From an uncultured Bacillota bacterium (GTDB taxonomy: Bacteria > Bacillota_I > Bacilli_A > RFN20 > CAG-631), in contig CAJJXN010000001.1 of assembly GCA_905197115.1 (NCBI GenBank), forward strand, positions 1 through 64,000: a DNA stretch of 64,000 bases, in the 5' to 3' direction. The notes beneath the pieces were generated by a model. It had not been told where the DNA came from. It did not search any database and worked only from the letters and a program-made list of their open reading frames with translations. Positions 17,838 to 27,225 of this stretch are shown here, in pieces. Each line of letters opens with the position of its first letter. The stretch's first letter is position 1. A program made the translations under genes and the position numbers.

Positions 17838-18422
17838 TTATTTTTCTAAACTTTTTATTCCATACAAAACAAGTTCTCCTACTTCTTTTGAAAGTTCTTC
17901 AAGTGGTTGTAAACGATTGGAATTAAACCAATATTGGTAAGCTGCCACCATTCCCGAAGTAATAAATTGGGCGACTAAATCTAATTTTTTTTCGTCTAAT
18001 TTTTCATAAGGAAGAGTTTGTAATTCTTGTTTTACACGGATGATTAAAGATTTCATAATTTTTCTGACAATGTAAGATTTAGCTTCTAATTTAAAAAGAT
18101 TACTGTATAATTCAAGATTACTATTGATAATATCAGTTAGTATTTCAAAAATTTCTAAAGGATTACTAATGTGTTGTTTGAAATTAATTTTTTGAGTGGC
18201 CTCATCTAATAGTTTGATGAGATCATTTTCTAATTCTTCACGTATTTCATAGATACCACTATAATAATTATAAACTGTTTTGCGATCAACATCGGCTTCA
18301 TCGGCAATATTTTTAATAGTAATTTCGTTGTAATCTTTTTGAGCTAATAATTTAATAAAAGCATTACGAATGGCTTTTTTGGTTTTAATGACTCTACGAT
18401 CGTTTTTTTTGATTTCTTGCAT
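17838..18422 (-). CDS. TetR-family transcriptional regulator
   Basis: 194-aa repressor. N-terminal helix-turn-helix: ITIKNIADEADVDRKTVYNYY (about 35-55), followed by a helical ligand domain. It is transcribed with, and downstream of, the two ATPases and permease, so it probably controls that exporter operon through the repeated motif upstream of the first ATPase gene. The inducer is unknown. Confidence 0.88.
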   Translation of the reverse strand: MQEIKKNDRRVIKTKKAIRNAFIKLLAQKDYNEITIKNIADEADVDRKTVYNYYSGIYEIREELENDLIKLLDEATQKINFKQHISNPLEIFEILTDIINSNLELYSNLFKLEAKSYIVRKIMKSLIIRVKQELQTLPYEKLDEKKLDLVAQFITSGMVAAYQYWFNSNRLQPLEELSKEVGELVLYGIKSLEK

Positions 18423-18469
18423 AAGTACAACTCCTTATTATAATAATTATATCATTTTTTGATAAAAAT

Positions 18470-20038
18470 CTATAAAGGTAAATCTTTTTTCTCGAATTTA
18501 GCACTTCCAAGAATAAAACAAATAACGCCAATAACAAGTAAAATAGCAAGTTTCCAAATAAATGTAGTAGTACCTTCTAAAATGGATACGACATCAAACA
18601 AAGAAATAATGGTTACATAGTTAAAAGCATTTAAAGCTTTCATGCGAATAATTGATGGTAAAACAGCAGATCCAAAAAGACCTAACATAGTAGCTACTAA
18701 AAAGAACATGTTTAAACCGCCACCAATACTCATTGAATATTTACTACGATTAAACCAACAAGAAGCTAAAAAGCATATGCCACTCATAGCAAACATAACA
18801 ATAAAAGCGCCTAAATTAATTAATAAAAGTTTTCCTATATTTAATCCTGTGTCAACATCTACAATTGCATAACAAATTAAACTTGTAATGGTTGTACAAA
18901 TAAACATTGCTAATAAAGATCCGACTAAATAAAAAGCTTGAGTAAAGGTTACTTCTTTTCTTTTTGTAGAAGAAGATAAAACATAAGCCATAGAGCCACT
19001 ATCTACTTGACCAGCGATTAAAGCATTGGCTGTCATAATCATATAAATAATTGGAAGAAGAAGGCCAGCCATTTTAAAGAAAATAGAACCAACTAAAACA
19101 CCATATAAGTCGCTACTTCCAATTTCTTGCAATGCATCAGAAACTTCTTTTGGAAGCGAAGAAAGCATACTTTTTGAAAATTTTGCGGATAATTCTTGTT
19201 TGATTCCTTCGACTGTTTCGTTTTCTTTCATGTTTTCTAAACGATAGTTTAAATTAACTTGATAATTGATAAGCGCACTAATTGCAATTTCTTTGACTTT
19301 TTGATAGTCAGTAAAGCCAAATTCTTCGTATTGCTCTTTGGTTACACCATAATCTTTTAAAGCATCTAAAACACGTTGTATGTTTTCATCTAAAACCATA
19401 TTACTTGCTAAAAAAATCGGTACATTCGTTAATATGTATTGTTGCAAATAATTTTTTCTAGACCCTTGGCCAATGGTAGTTAAATCATAACGAGGTGCCT
19501 CTTCATTGACATTTTTATAAAATGAATCAAATAAGTAAGTGACTTTTCCTTCGTTGTTTACAGACATTAAATTGAAAGTATAAAATACAAGTCCTTTAAT
19601 TTCTAGAGCTTCATTTGAATTTTGATGATATCCTTGTGAAGTAATGAATTGATCCACATATTGCTGTAAATTTAAAGCGGCTGTTTTATAAGCAAGAGTT
19701 GTTGCATATTGCATTGCTTTTTCTTGCCCTTGAGCTTGTAATATTTGTGAAAATTCTTCGGTTTGAGCGACTTTTTTCATCTCTTCTTCAAATATGGTAT
19801 CAAAATGTGTGAATGCATCATAAGTGATTTCGTAATAATTAATTGCTCGTGCTTGAGTTTGTGCCTCTAATTCTCCTTGGATAATATTGTCTTGGATGGC
19901 TACTTTAGTTGCTCCTAAATTTCCATTGCCTGCAATTAACATTACACAGCACAACATAAAACAAACGGCGAAAGTAATAATTCCCCACATGGTTCCATTT
20001 GCTTTACATGACTGTTTAAAAAGTGATTTATTAAACAT
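18470..20038 (-). CDS. ABC-2-type transporter permease
   Basis: 522-aa membrane protein. One N-terminal TM segment (about 16-36), then a ~270-residue extracytoplasmic part, then five or six TM segments in the C-terminal half (about 315-515), the pattern of NatB/ABC-2 permeases. Its start overlaps the stop of the second ATPase gene by 8 nt. With the two ATPases it forms an exporter or drug-efflux system. The substrate is unknown. Confidence 0.85.
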   Translation of the reverse strand: MFNKSLFKQSCKANGTMWGIITFAVCFMLCCVMLIAGNGNLGATKVAIQDNIIQGELEAQTQARAINYYEITYDAFTHFDTIFEEEMKKVAQTEEFSQILQAQGQEKAMQYATTLAYKTAALNLQQYVDQFITSQGYHQNSNEALEIKGLVFYTFNLMSVNNEGKVTYLFDSFYKNVNEEAPRYDLTTIGQGSRKNYLQQYILTNVPIFLASNMVLDENIQRVLDALKDYGVTKEQYEEFGFTDYQKVKEIAISALINYQVNLNYRLENMKENETVEGIKQELSAKFSKSMLSSLPKEVSDALQEIGSSDLYGVLVGSIFFKMAGLLLPIIYMIMTANALIAGQVDSGSMAYVLSSSTKRKEVTFTQAFYLVGSLLAMFICTTITSLICYAIVDVDTGLNIGKLLLINLGAFIVMFAMSGICFLASCWFNRSKYSMSIGGGLNMFFLVATMLGLFGSAVLPSIIRMKALNAFNYVTIISLFDVVSILEGTTTFIWKLAILLVIGVICFILGSAKFEKKDLPL

Positions 20039-20948
20039 GTTTACTTTCCTCCTTTTTTAGATTACTTAAAACATTTTTGAAATGCTTTTCTAAATTAAAT
20101 GTGTTTTCAGTGATAAATTTAACATCTAAATTTTTTAAAGATTTAAAAAGTTGATTTAATTCTTTATTTTTAATTTTAATTGTTACTTGATTAAATTGTG
20201 GTTGATCACGTGTGATTAAATAATTTAAACTTTTAAATTTTTGATAATCTAGATTGTTTTTAAATTCAATTTTATATTCTTTTTCTTGTGGATTTTTGAT
20301 TTCGTGAATACTTGCTACATCAACGATGTGACCATTGCAAATTAATGCAACTTTATCACATGTGCTTTCTAATTCTTCAAACATATGACTGCTCATAAAA
20401 ATTGTTTTCCCTTTTTTATGTTCTTCCTTGATGATATCTAAAAAAGCATCTCGCATTAAAGGATCAAGTCCAGTTGTTGGTTCATCTAAGATAATAATTT
20501 CGGGATTTGCCATTAATGCTGCTACAATAGCTGTTTTTTGCTTCATCCCTTTACTCATTCTTTTTAATGACGCTCTAGGATCTAATTGAAGCTTTTGGAT
20601 TAAATAATTCGCATAAGTCATATCTTTTAAATGCATAAAGTTAGCTTGACTTTTTAAAAACTCTATTCCTGTTTTCAAATCCGGAAAAGCGATTTCTCCT
20701 GGAACATATCCGATATGTTTTGCGATTTCACTCGCATTTTGCCATGATTCAAGACCATTAACATAAGCATGTCCTTCACTTGGTTTTAAAAAGCCCATAA
20801 TGTGTCGTATGGTGGTTGTTTTGCCACTTCCATTTGTTCCGGCAAATCCGATCATCTCTCCTTTTTGAATCGTTAGATTTAAATTAAATATGCCTTTGTT
20901 TTCACCATAATCTTTAGTTAAATTGGTTAATTCAATAATTGGACTCAT
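20031..20948 (-). CDS. ABC transporter ATP-binding protein (second)
   Basis: 305-aa nucleotide-binding subunit. Walker A GTNGSGKTTT (about 36-45), signature MSKGMKQK (about 135), Walker B IIILDEPTTG (about 155), and a C-terminal accessory domain. The ATG overlaps the stop of the first ATPase gene by 4 nt. Two different ATPases with one permease suggest a heterodimeric NBD pair (inference). Confidence 0.92.
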   Translation of the reverse strand: MSPIIELTNLTKDYGENKGIFNLNLTIQKGEMIGFAGTNGSGKTTTIRHIMGFLKPSEGHAYVNGLESWQNASEIAKHIGYVPGEIAFPDLKTGIEFLKSQANFMHLKDMTYANYLIQKLQLDPRASLKRMSKGMKQKTAIVAALMANPEIIILDEPTTGLDPLMRDAFLDIIKEEHKKGKTIFMSSHMFEELESTCDKVALICNGHIVDVASIHEIKNPQEKEYKIEFKNNLDYQKFKSLNYLITRDQPQFNQVTIKIKNKELNQLFKSLKNLDVKFITENTFNLEKHFKNVLSNLKKEESKHV

Positions 20949-21877
20949 TTTGCAAAAGCACCTCCGAAATCTTTTTCTTCTTTGTAATAGCTCATAAAAT
21001 AATCTTCTAAGGTTTCTTTTAAATGGCTAAAACTTTTAATAGAATAGTTAGAGAACAACTGAATAACTTCATTGATATGTGTATCATGAGTAGAAATTAT
21101 TACTTTATTGTGAGTTTCGTCTTGCTTTAATAATTCAAAGAAATTTGATTGACTTTGTTCTTTGATAAATTGGTGATATACATCAAAGGTTGAAAAAACA
21201 ATTTCATAATTTTTGATAGCTGAATGCTTTAAATCGTTTGCAACGAAATCAGAAACGATTTTCCCATCTTTAATAATGGCGATTCGATCACAAGTAGCAT
21301 CTACTTCTGAAAAAATATGACTAGATAATAAAATAGTTTTTCCTCTTTCTTTTTCTTTTTTGATAAATTCAATAAATTTTTCTTGCATTACTGGATCTAA
21401 CCCACTAGTAGGTTCGTCTAAAATTAAAACATCAGGATCACTCATAAAAGCCGTAACAATGGCGAGTTTTCTTTTGGAACCAAGACTCATTCGTTTCGTC
21501 TCCATGGAAGGATCTAGTTGGAATAATTCAAGTAAATATTTTAATTGTTCATCATTTTTACATTTTTGTAGATTTTGCATCATATGTATAAATTCCCATC
21601 CCGTTAGTCCAGCAGGTAATGCGATTTCACCGGGAATATAACCAACATGATTTAAAATTCGATAATATTGATCAAAAGTTTCCTCGTTGAAAATTTTGGT
21701 TTGTCCTGATTGTGGCTTAGAAAATCCCATTAAATGACGAATGGTAGTAGATTTTCCTGCCCCATTAGGTCCTAAAAATCCAAATACTTCTCCTTTGTTA
21801 ACATGAAAAGAGATATCAAACACACCTCGTCCTGAACCATAATCTTTTGTTAAATGAGAGACTTCAATTACCTTCAT
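20945..21877 (-). CDS. ABC transporter ATP-binding protein (first)
   Basis: About 310 aa. Walker A GPNGAGKST (about 36-44), signature MSLGSKRK, Walker B VLILDEPTSG, and a DrrA-like C-terminal domain. The start is the ATG at 21877, preceded by GGGGG; the longer open frame upstream has no ribosome site and reads through the promoter. First gene of the exporter-tetR-terB operon. Paralogous to the next gene. Confidence 0.92.
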   Translation of the reverse strand: MKVIEVSHLTKDYGSGRGVFDISFHVNKGEVFGFLGPNGAGKSTTIRHLMGFSKPQSGQTKIFNEETFDQYYRILNHVGYIPGEIALPAGLTGWEFIHMMQNLQKCKNDEQLKYLLELFQLDPSMETKRMSLGSKRKLAIVTAFMSDPDVLILDEPTSGLDPVMQEKFIEFIKKEKERGKTILLSSHIFSEVDATCDRIAIIKDGKIVSDFVANDLKHSAIKNYEIVFSTFDVYHQFIKEQSQSNFFELLKQDETHNKVIISTHDTHINEVIQLFSNYSIKSFSHLKETLEDYFMSYYKEEKDFGGAFAK

Positions 21878-21910
21878 GTAAATAACCCCCTTTTTTATAA
21901 ATAATCTACA

Positions 21911-21993
21911 TTTGAGAATTATATCCTTATAAAGAAATAAAAAAACAACAAAAAAAGAACTATTTGAGAATTTGTTCGCATAATAGGTTCTCA
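21911..21993. promoter_or_regulatory. repeated motif upstream of the ABC exporter operon
   Basis: TTTGAGAATT occurs at 21911-21920 and 21963-21972, and TGAGAA is mirrored by TTCTCA at 21988-21993. Such an arrangement could be the operator for the operon's TetR protein. This is an inference from position and repetition only. Confidence 0.3.
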
Positions 21994-22032
21994 TAGTATA
22001 ATTATTCTACAAATAAGACAAAAAGTGAGTAT

Positions 22033-22056
22033 AAAAAAAGGCACTAAAAAGTGCCT
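22033..22056 (-). terminator. terminator of hpf
   Basis: AGGCACT / AGTGCCT stem with U-run on the - strand, just after the hpf stop. Confidence 0.8.
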
Positions 22057-22062
22057 AATATT

Positions 22063-22602
22063 TTATTCTTCGATTTCAATTACTCCATATCCACCATCGT
22101 GTCTTTTATAAACAACAGATACAGATTGATCTTCTTGATCCAAATAAATAAAGAAGTTATGACCTAATGCATCCATTGACATAATAGCATCATCTAAAGT
22201 CATTGGCGTTGGACGTAAAGTCTTTGTACGAACGAAGATATCTTCTTGTTTTTCATTTTCCGATAAAATTTCATTTAAAACAAAAGCTTTTCCTAGATTT
22301 GTTTTAGAATTGGTTCTATCTAATTTTGTTTTTACCTTACGAATTTGTGATTCTAATTTTTCTTTAGCAATGTCTATTGCCTCTAAAACATCTTCTGCTT
22401 CTACTTCACTACGTAGAACAAGAAATTTTGTTGGTATGGTAATTTCCACCTTTTCTTTCACACCATGGCTTTTGACAACTACTCTACATTCTAATTCTTC
22501 ACTTTTATAAAGAATTTTTTCTAAACGCGAAAGTTTTGCAATTACACTTTCTTCAACTTGCTTTGATAAGCGCACACCATTTTTAACAACTGTATATTTC
22601 AT
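22063..22602 (-). CDS. hpf: long-form ribosome hibernation promoting factor
   Basis: 179-aa protein. The N-terminal YfiA/RaiA ribosome-binding domain (about 1-95) is joined by a charged linker to the C-terminal dimerisation domain (about 120-179), which contains the MTLDDAIMSMDALGHNFFIY signature. The long form dimerises 70S ribosomes into inactive 100S particles in stationary phase. Single gene with its own terminator. Confidence 0.93.
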   Translation of the reverse strand: MKYTVVKNGVRLSKQVEESVIAKLSRLEKILYKSEELECRVVVKSHGVKEKVEITIPTKFLVLRSEVEAEDVLEAIDIAKEKLESQIRKVKTKLDRTNSKTNLGKAFVLNEILSENEKQEDIFVRTKTLRPTPMTLDDAIMSMDALGHNFFIYLDQEDQSVSVVYKRHDGGYGVIEIEE

Positions 22603-22667
22603 AACAAAATCTCCCTTCTTTCTAATTTTATTATAACATGAAATTAAAAAGAATAGACAATTTATTT

Positions 22668-23675
22668 TTAATAGTGAATTTCTTCAATGTTTTTGATATC
22701 AATCGTTCTTGTTTTATTTTCTATTTCTTTAATCATTGAAACTAATGCTTTATTTAATGGAGTAGGAACCTTATATTCTGTTCCAAGCTTTGCAATATAG
22801 CCATTGAAAAAGTCAATTTCAGTTTTTTGACCTCTTTCTAAAGATTGTAAAGAAGAAGATTTTAAGTGACGATATTTTTTTCCAACGATCTTAATAATTA
22901 GATGGTTGATAAAGTTCCCTATTTTTGAATTGCGATGGTATAACTTATAATAATTTAATTTTCCTCCATATGGTGGTATTTGAATGCCTTTAGCGATGGC
23001 TACAGCGGTTGCTTCTTTAATAATATCTAAAAATAAATTACGAATGGATTTATGTTTCATCATTTCACCTAATGTAATGCCTGTAATCGCTCCTAAAGAG
23101 GTAATGCATGAATTAATAATTAATTTAGAATATAAAAATTCATAGATATTGTCGACAATTTCGGTTTCAAAAGTAGTAGATAAACATTGTTTTACAACAT
23201 TTAAATCTCCCTTGAAAGTTTTTGAAATCGTACCGATTACAAAGTTGCCAGTACTTGTAATTTCGATATGTCCTCTTTGTGTCATTGTAGAACCATATCC
23301 AACTACACAACCTACGCTACGATCTTTTCCCACTATTTCTTCATAAATATCTGTGCAAATACCATTTTGTAAAGAGACAACACTACTATTATCTTTTAAA
23401 AATGGCAATAGTTTAATTAAACTTTCTTTGACATCATATGCTTTTGTTGCAATCAAAGCTATATCATAAAGCCCTTCTAATTCTTCAATCGTTGCTACAG
23501 CTTTCATGGTTTGGGTAAAACTTCCTTTTACCCCGGTTATGGATAATCCTTCATTTTGAATTAAATCAACATAATCTTGATGTTTTGCAACTACTGTAAT
23601 ATCATAATTTTCTTTTTTTAAACAAGCAGCGATGGAACCTCCAATAGCACCAACACCAATTAAAACAATTCTCAT
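22668..23675 (-). CDS. 2-dehydropantoate 2-reductase family protein
   Basis: 335-aa NADPH-dependent reductase of the ApbA/PanE family. Rossmann start IVLIGVGAIGGSIAACL; C-terminal helical domain with SKLIINSCITSLGAITG (Lys and Asn of the active site) and LQSLERGQKTEIDFFNGYI. It normally makes pantoate for coenzyme A, but no other pan genes are here, so another ketoacid substrate is possible. 12 nt downstream of metK, so it may share its SAM-riboswitch control. Confidence 0.85.
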   Translation of the reverse strand: MRIVLIGVGAIGGSIAACLKKENYDITVVAKHQDYVDLIQNEGLSITGVKGSFTQTMKAVATIEELEGLYDIALIATKAYDVKESLIKLLPFLKDNSSVVSLQNGICTDIYEEIVGKDRSVGCVVGYGSTMTQRGHIEITSTGNFVIGTISKTFKGDLNVVKQCLSTTFETEIVDNIYEFLYSKLIINSCITSLGAITGITLGEMMKHKSIRNLFLDIIKEATAVAIAKGIQIPPYGGKLNYYKLYHRNSKIGNFINHLIIKIVGKKYRHLKSSSLQSLERGQKTEIDFFNGYIAKLGTEYKVPTPLNKALVSMIKEIENKTRTIDIKNIEEIHY

Positions 23676-23687
23676 CTTAATTTCCCC

Positions 23688-24833
23688 CTATGAATGTAAA
23701 TATTTTTTTAGTATTTCAACTTTGTCTAATTCTTCCCAACGAACAGAAATGTCATGACGTCCAATATGTCCATAACTTGCAAGTTGTCTAAATTGAGGCT
23801 TTCTTAGATCAAGTTCTTGAATAATTTCTTGTGGTTTAAGTGGAAAATTTTCAAATATAGCTTGTAATATTTTTTCTTCTGGAATCGCATTTGTGTGGAA
23901 TGTATCAATCATAACGGAAGCAGGTTCAGCTTTACCAATAATATAAGCTAATTGAATTTCGCATTTTTTTGCTAATTTGGCGGCGACGATATTTTTAGCA
24001 ATGTAGCGAGCCATATAAGCCGCGCTACGATCTACTTTAGTGCAATCTTTACCACTAAATGCACCACCACCATGGCGCGCACTGCCACCATAGGTGTCAA
24101 CTATGATTTTTCTACCTGTTAATCCAACATCGCCTTTTGGTCCTCCAATGACAAATTTTCCTGTTGGATTGATTTCGACTTTGAAGTCTGTGTTCATATT
24201 AAAAGATTTTGCAACTTCTATCATTATTTTTTCTTTAATAAATTGTTTGAATTCTCTTTTTTTATAATCAGGGTCATGTTGAACAGACATTAAAACAGTG
24301 AGTAACTTAGGATGATTTGGGTCGGTATAGTCCACTGTCACTTGAGATTTCATATCAGGACGAGCCCATTTAAATTGACCATTTTTGCGTAAATTAGTAG
24401 CAACTCTAACCAATTTATGAGCCATAACAATTGGTAAAGGCATATATCCTTTTGTTTCATCTGTTGCATAGCCAAACATAATTCCTTGATCCCCAGCGCC
24501 TTGAGCATCCACCCCTCTTGCTATATCGGGAGATTGTTGTTTGACATAAACATCAATTTTACATGTTTTTGCATCTAAACCATACTTTTTATCGGTATAG
24601 CCTACATCTTCCATAACTTTTCGTGCGATTTGTTTATAGTCAATTTGTGCTTTTGTTGTGATTTCACCGCCAATAATTAAGTGATTTGTTGTAACATAGC
24701 ATTCACAAGCAACACGACTATAAGGGTCTTGTTTTAAACATTCGTCTAAAATAGCATCAGAAATTTGATCACATAGTTTGTCTGGATGTCCTTCTGATAC
24801 AGATTCAGACGTAAATACTTTTTTTAAATTCAT
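23688..24833 (-). CDS. metK: S-adenosylmethionine synthetase
   Basis: 381-aa enzyme making SAM from methionine and ATP. Seen: SEGHPDKLCDQISDAILDE near the N-terminus, the GAGDQGIMFGYA signature (about residue 112) and the GGGAFSGKDCTKVDRSAAY phosphate loop (about 255). Full length. Its leader carries a SAM-I riboswitch with an attenuator, so expression should fall when SAM is abundant. Confidence 0.97.
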   Translation of the reverse strand: MNLKKVFTSESVSEGHPDKLCDQISDAILDECLKQDPYSRVACECYVTTNHLIIGGEITTKAQIDYKQIARKVMEDVGYTDKKYGLDAKTCKIDVYVKQQSPDIARGVDAQGAGDQGIMFGYATDETKGYMPLPIVMAHKLVRVATNLRKNGQFKWARPDMKSQVTVDYTDPNHPKLLTVLMSVQHDPDYKKREFKQFIKEKIMIEVAKSFNMNTDFKVEINPTGKFVIGGPKGDVGLTGRKIIVDTYGGSARHGGGAFSGKDCTKVDRSAAYMARYIAKNIVAAKLAKKCEIQLAYIIGKAEPASVMIDTFHTNAIPEEKILQAIFENFPLKPQEIIQELDLRKPQFRQLASYGHIGRHDISVRWEELDKVEILKKYLHS

Positions 24834-24857
24834 GTTAATTCTCTCTCCTCATTCTAA

Positions 24858-25010
24858 ATAAAAAAGCTCTCCTAAGAGGAAAGCTCAGTTTTAGAAATAA
24901 GCTTTCTCTTATCGTTCGAAGTTGCCTTCGCTGAGGATAAAGCACCTACTTTTTCAAGGGTTGCTACCACGTCATCGATTCCTTCAATCTAGTGGTTCTA
25001 AATAAGAGTC
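24858..25010 (-). promoter_or_regulatory. SAM-I (S-box) riboswitch with terminator, metK leader
   Basis: Read on the - strand: P1 CTCTTAT (5', near 25008) pairs ATAAGAG (3', near 24906). P2 ACCAC/GTGGT carries a kink-turn GATGA. A GGA loop can pair with the downstream TCC pseudoknot. AGCAACC and GTAGGTGC core strands are present, and P4 is CGAAG-GCAA-CTTCG followed by AACGATAAGAG. A terminator AGCTTTCCT / AGGAGAGCT plus U-run (24865-24885) lies just before metK. The 3' P1 strand plus AAAGCT can instead pair with AGCTTT-CTCTT as an antiterminator. Confidence 0.85.
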
Positions 25011-25030
25011 TTTTTTATTTTGCTTAGTTA

Positions 25031-25228
25031 TTATATATCTTTTTTATTAGAAGAGTCAAGACTTGTATGTTTTGATGATTCTTTTTCATTGCGAAAACGC
25101 AAAACTTGATCCATTTCAATTTTTGTGATTGCGGTAATGACATCATCTTCAACGCCTAATTCATATAAAGTATTGGCGATTTGCATTTGTCTTTTTTGGT
25201 ATAGTTCTTTTTCGTTAAGTTCTTTCAT
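25031..25228 (-). CDS. small hypothetical protein
   Basis: About 65-aa acidic/basic helical protein, MKELNEKELYQKRQMQ..., with no membrane segment or recognised domain. The ATG at 25228 is chosen because AGGTG is 5 nt upstream; a GTG three codons earlier is less likely. It ends 21 nt before the metK riboswitch. The DDVITAITK part hints at a short helical regulator, but no function is assigned. Confidence 0.55.
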   Translation of the reverse strand: MKELNEKELYQKRQMQIANTLYELGVEDDVITAITKIEMDQVLRFRNEKESSKHTSLDSSNKKDI

Positions 25229-25279
25229 TTTTATCACCTAATTTTAGTGTCTCCTAAAACAAAGTGATTAAACAAGAAA

Positions 25280-25522
25280 TTATAAATTTTTTAAAGCTTT
25301 ACTTAATTGATCGGGGCAAGATGTTTGTTTAAAACCACATTTGATATCCTTTAATCGAGAGATTACTTCTTCAATTGGCATTCCTTCTACTAACTTTCCA
25401 ATTCCTTGAAGATTACCATTGCATCCACCTAAAAATTGAACATTGTAAACTTTTCCGTCTTGTACATCAAAATCAATCATTTTTGAGCAAGTTCCATTTG
25501 TTTGATAGCGATAGTGTTTCAT
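25280..25522 (-). CDS. TIGR03905-type TSCPD domain protein
   Basis: About 80-aa protein of the TSCPD domain family. TSCPDQL near the C-terminus is the family's own signature; the FLGGCNGNLQGI motif is also typical, with conserved Cys residues at GTC, GGC, KCG and TSC. TSCPD domains occur alone and at the C-terminus of some ribonucleotide reductases; a metal-related role is presumed but unproven. AGGAT lies 7 nt before the ATG at 25522. Confidence 0.85.
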   Translation of the reverse strand: MKHYRYQTNGTCSKMIDFDVQDGKVYNVQFLGGCNGNLQGIGKLVEGMPIEEVISRLKDIKCGFKQTSCPDQLSKALKNL

Positions 25523-25628
25523 TTTCATCATCCTTTTTAAATATTATACTTTGTTTCTTTTTTTAAAAAAAGAGTTTTGTATGTTTTATTTGATTCATAT
25601 GATGGTATTAGTAAAAGGGGATTATAAT

Positions 25629-26318
25629 ATGAAAAAATTTTTTTTATTTATTCTTTCGTTTTTTTTATTATGTAGTTGTCAAAAACAAGAGCAACCTGTA
25701 GATGGTGCTGTTTATGCAAAAGTATATAGTCATTATAAAACATTAGAACCTTATTTATGTTTGACATTTGATGATGGACCGGATAAAGTTCAAACACCAA
25801 AAGTCTTAGAATTATTAAAAAAATATAATGTAAAAGCTACTTTTTTTGTTTTAGGTGAAGAAGTAGAGTATCAAAAGAAAATGTTAAAAACAGTTTATGA
25901 TGCGGGTCATGAAATTGGAAATCATTTCTTTACACATGTTAATATTCATAAATTAACACAAAAAGAAATCAAAGATGCTATTATAAAAAACAATGAATTA
26001 ATTGAAGAAGTAATAGGTGTAAAACCGACATTAGTTCGTCCTCCATATGGTATTGTTACGGATAATTTAAAAAAAGTTTGTAAAGAATTAGATATGGACA
26101 TTATATTATGGAATAAAGACTCAAAAGATTGGGATAAAACGCCAGATTCTACAATCATTAAACAAATGTTAAACAAACCATCTAATGGTGATATCATGTT
26201 GTTTCATGATGGAAGTAAAACATATACTAACACTTTGTCATCTTTAGATGTGATTATCCCGACTTTGCAAAAGAAAAACTTTGAATTTGTTAGTGTTTCA
26301 AAGCTTCTTTCTCATTAA
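25629..26318 (+). CDS. polysaccharide deacetylase lipoprotein
   Basis: About 229-aa cell-surface carbohydrate esterase (CE4/NodB fold). Signal peptide with lipobox LLCSC at about residue 15-19. Catalytic motifs: TFDDGPD, THVNIH (HxxxH zinc ligands) and RPPYG; C-terminal LFHDG. The start is the ATG at 25629 with AGGGG upstream; the longer reading frame is untranslated leader. It probably deacetylates peptidoglycan or another surface glycan. Its 3' end overlaps the convergent gene by 29 nt. Confidence 0.9.
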   Translation: MKKFFLFILSFFLLCSCQKQEQPVDGAVYAKVYSHYKTLEPYLCLTFDDGPDKVQTPKVLELLKKYNVKATFFVLGEEVEYQKKMLKTVYDAGHEIGNHFFTHVNIHKLTQKEIKDAIIKNNELIEEVIGVKPTLVRPPYGIVTDNLKKVCKELDMDIILWNKDSKDWDKTPDSTIIKQMLNKPSNGDIMLFHDGSKTYTNTLSSLDVIIPTLQKKNFEFVSVSKLLSH

Positions 26319-26889
26319 TATATTTTTGGTATTGTTCTTTTATTTTCAAAGAAATTGTATAATACAAGTCTTTTGTATTCTCGTAGTTATTTGTTTCGTT
26401 TGTTTGATAAGGGAAGGTCTCTTCATAAATTTTTCCTTCGTCAAATAAAATAAGGCATTCATTTTTAGAAAAATAAACGTCTAACAAGACGAGGTCTTTT
26501 TTAGAATTGCTCAACAAAGTATGATAATAAATGGCAACTTCTTTTTGATAATCAATAACAGGCTGAATGGTTACTTTTTCAATTAAATCTAATTCTAAAC
26601 AAACGTTATGTTCTTTAAAGTCACAAAAGATATAGTCAATAAATAAAACGGGATTAATTATGGCTTGATTTATACGTGTGTCTATAATTTTTTTTCGAAT
26701 GAAGTGTAATTGAATCAAAGGAGTGAAAGAAAAAATCACGGCTAGCATTAAAAAGATTAATGCTAGGATGTCTAAAATACCCCAGTATTTTTTAAAATGT
26801 GCAAAGATAGCTAAAGTAACACTTATAACCATAAAAAGAATTGCAAAACAATAAAAAATGTTTATTTTAATTTTTTTTTCATTTTTCAT
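26290..26889 (-). CDS. two-TM hypothetical membrane protein
   Basis: 199 aa with two N-terminal transmembrane segments (about 10-30 and 37-58) and a cytoplasmic C-terminal domain of mixed strands and helices, ending in a Lys/Glu-rich helix. No recognised family. Convergent with, and slightly overlapping, the deacetylase gene. Its upstream side is the 336-bp gene-free stretch. Confidence 0.65.
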   Translation of the reverse strand: MKNEKKIKINIFYCFAILFMVISVTLAIFAHFKKYWGILDILALIFLMLAVIFSFTPLIQLHFIRKKIIDTRINQAIINPVLFIDYIFCDFKEHNVCLELDLIEKVTIQPVIDYQKEVAIYYHTLLSNSKKDLVLLDVYFSKNECLILFDEGKIYEETFPYQTNETNNYENTKDLYYTISLKIKEQYQKYINEKEALKH

Positions 26890-27225
26890 ACTACCATCCC
26901 CTATATAACTAATAATTATAGCATATTTTAAAGGATTTTAATCGATTTTTATTTTCAATTAATTCTCTTTCTTCCTTTATTATACCATTAAAAATAAAAA
27001 AGCAAGTTTTTTCTTGCTTTTTTGTCAAATTAAATTATCAACTTTATATTTTTTAATACTAATTTTTGAATAAATTAGTATTTTTGTTTGATTTAAAAAA
27101 TAAAAAAAGACTTTTTTTAAAATAAATATATTTTTTAAATAGAGAGGCTTTAAAGAAAGGATGAAAGTAATGGCATAAATTTAAAAAGTAAAAAAAACAA
27201 AAAAAGAGAGAAAGGAACTATAAAT
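26890..27225. other. gene-free stretch with two successive terminator-like hairpins
   Basis: Very AT-rich. Holds AAGCAAG / CTTGCTT flanked by A- and T-runs (about 26996-27023) and AATACTAATTT / AAATTAGTATT plus T-run (27055-27083), between two divergently transcribed genes. No coding frame seen. AGAGAGAAAGGAAC at its end is the ribosome site of the following gene. The hairpins could attenuate a long leader of that gene or end a short RNA. Confidence 0.5.
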
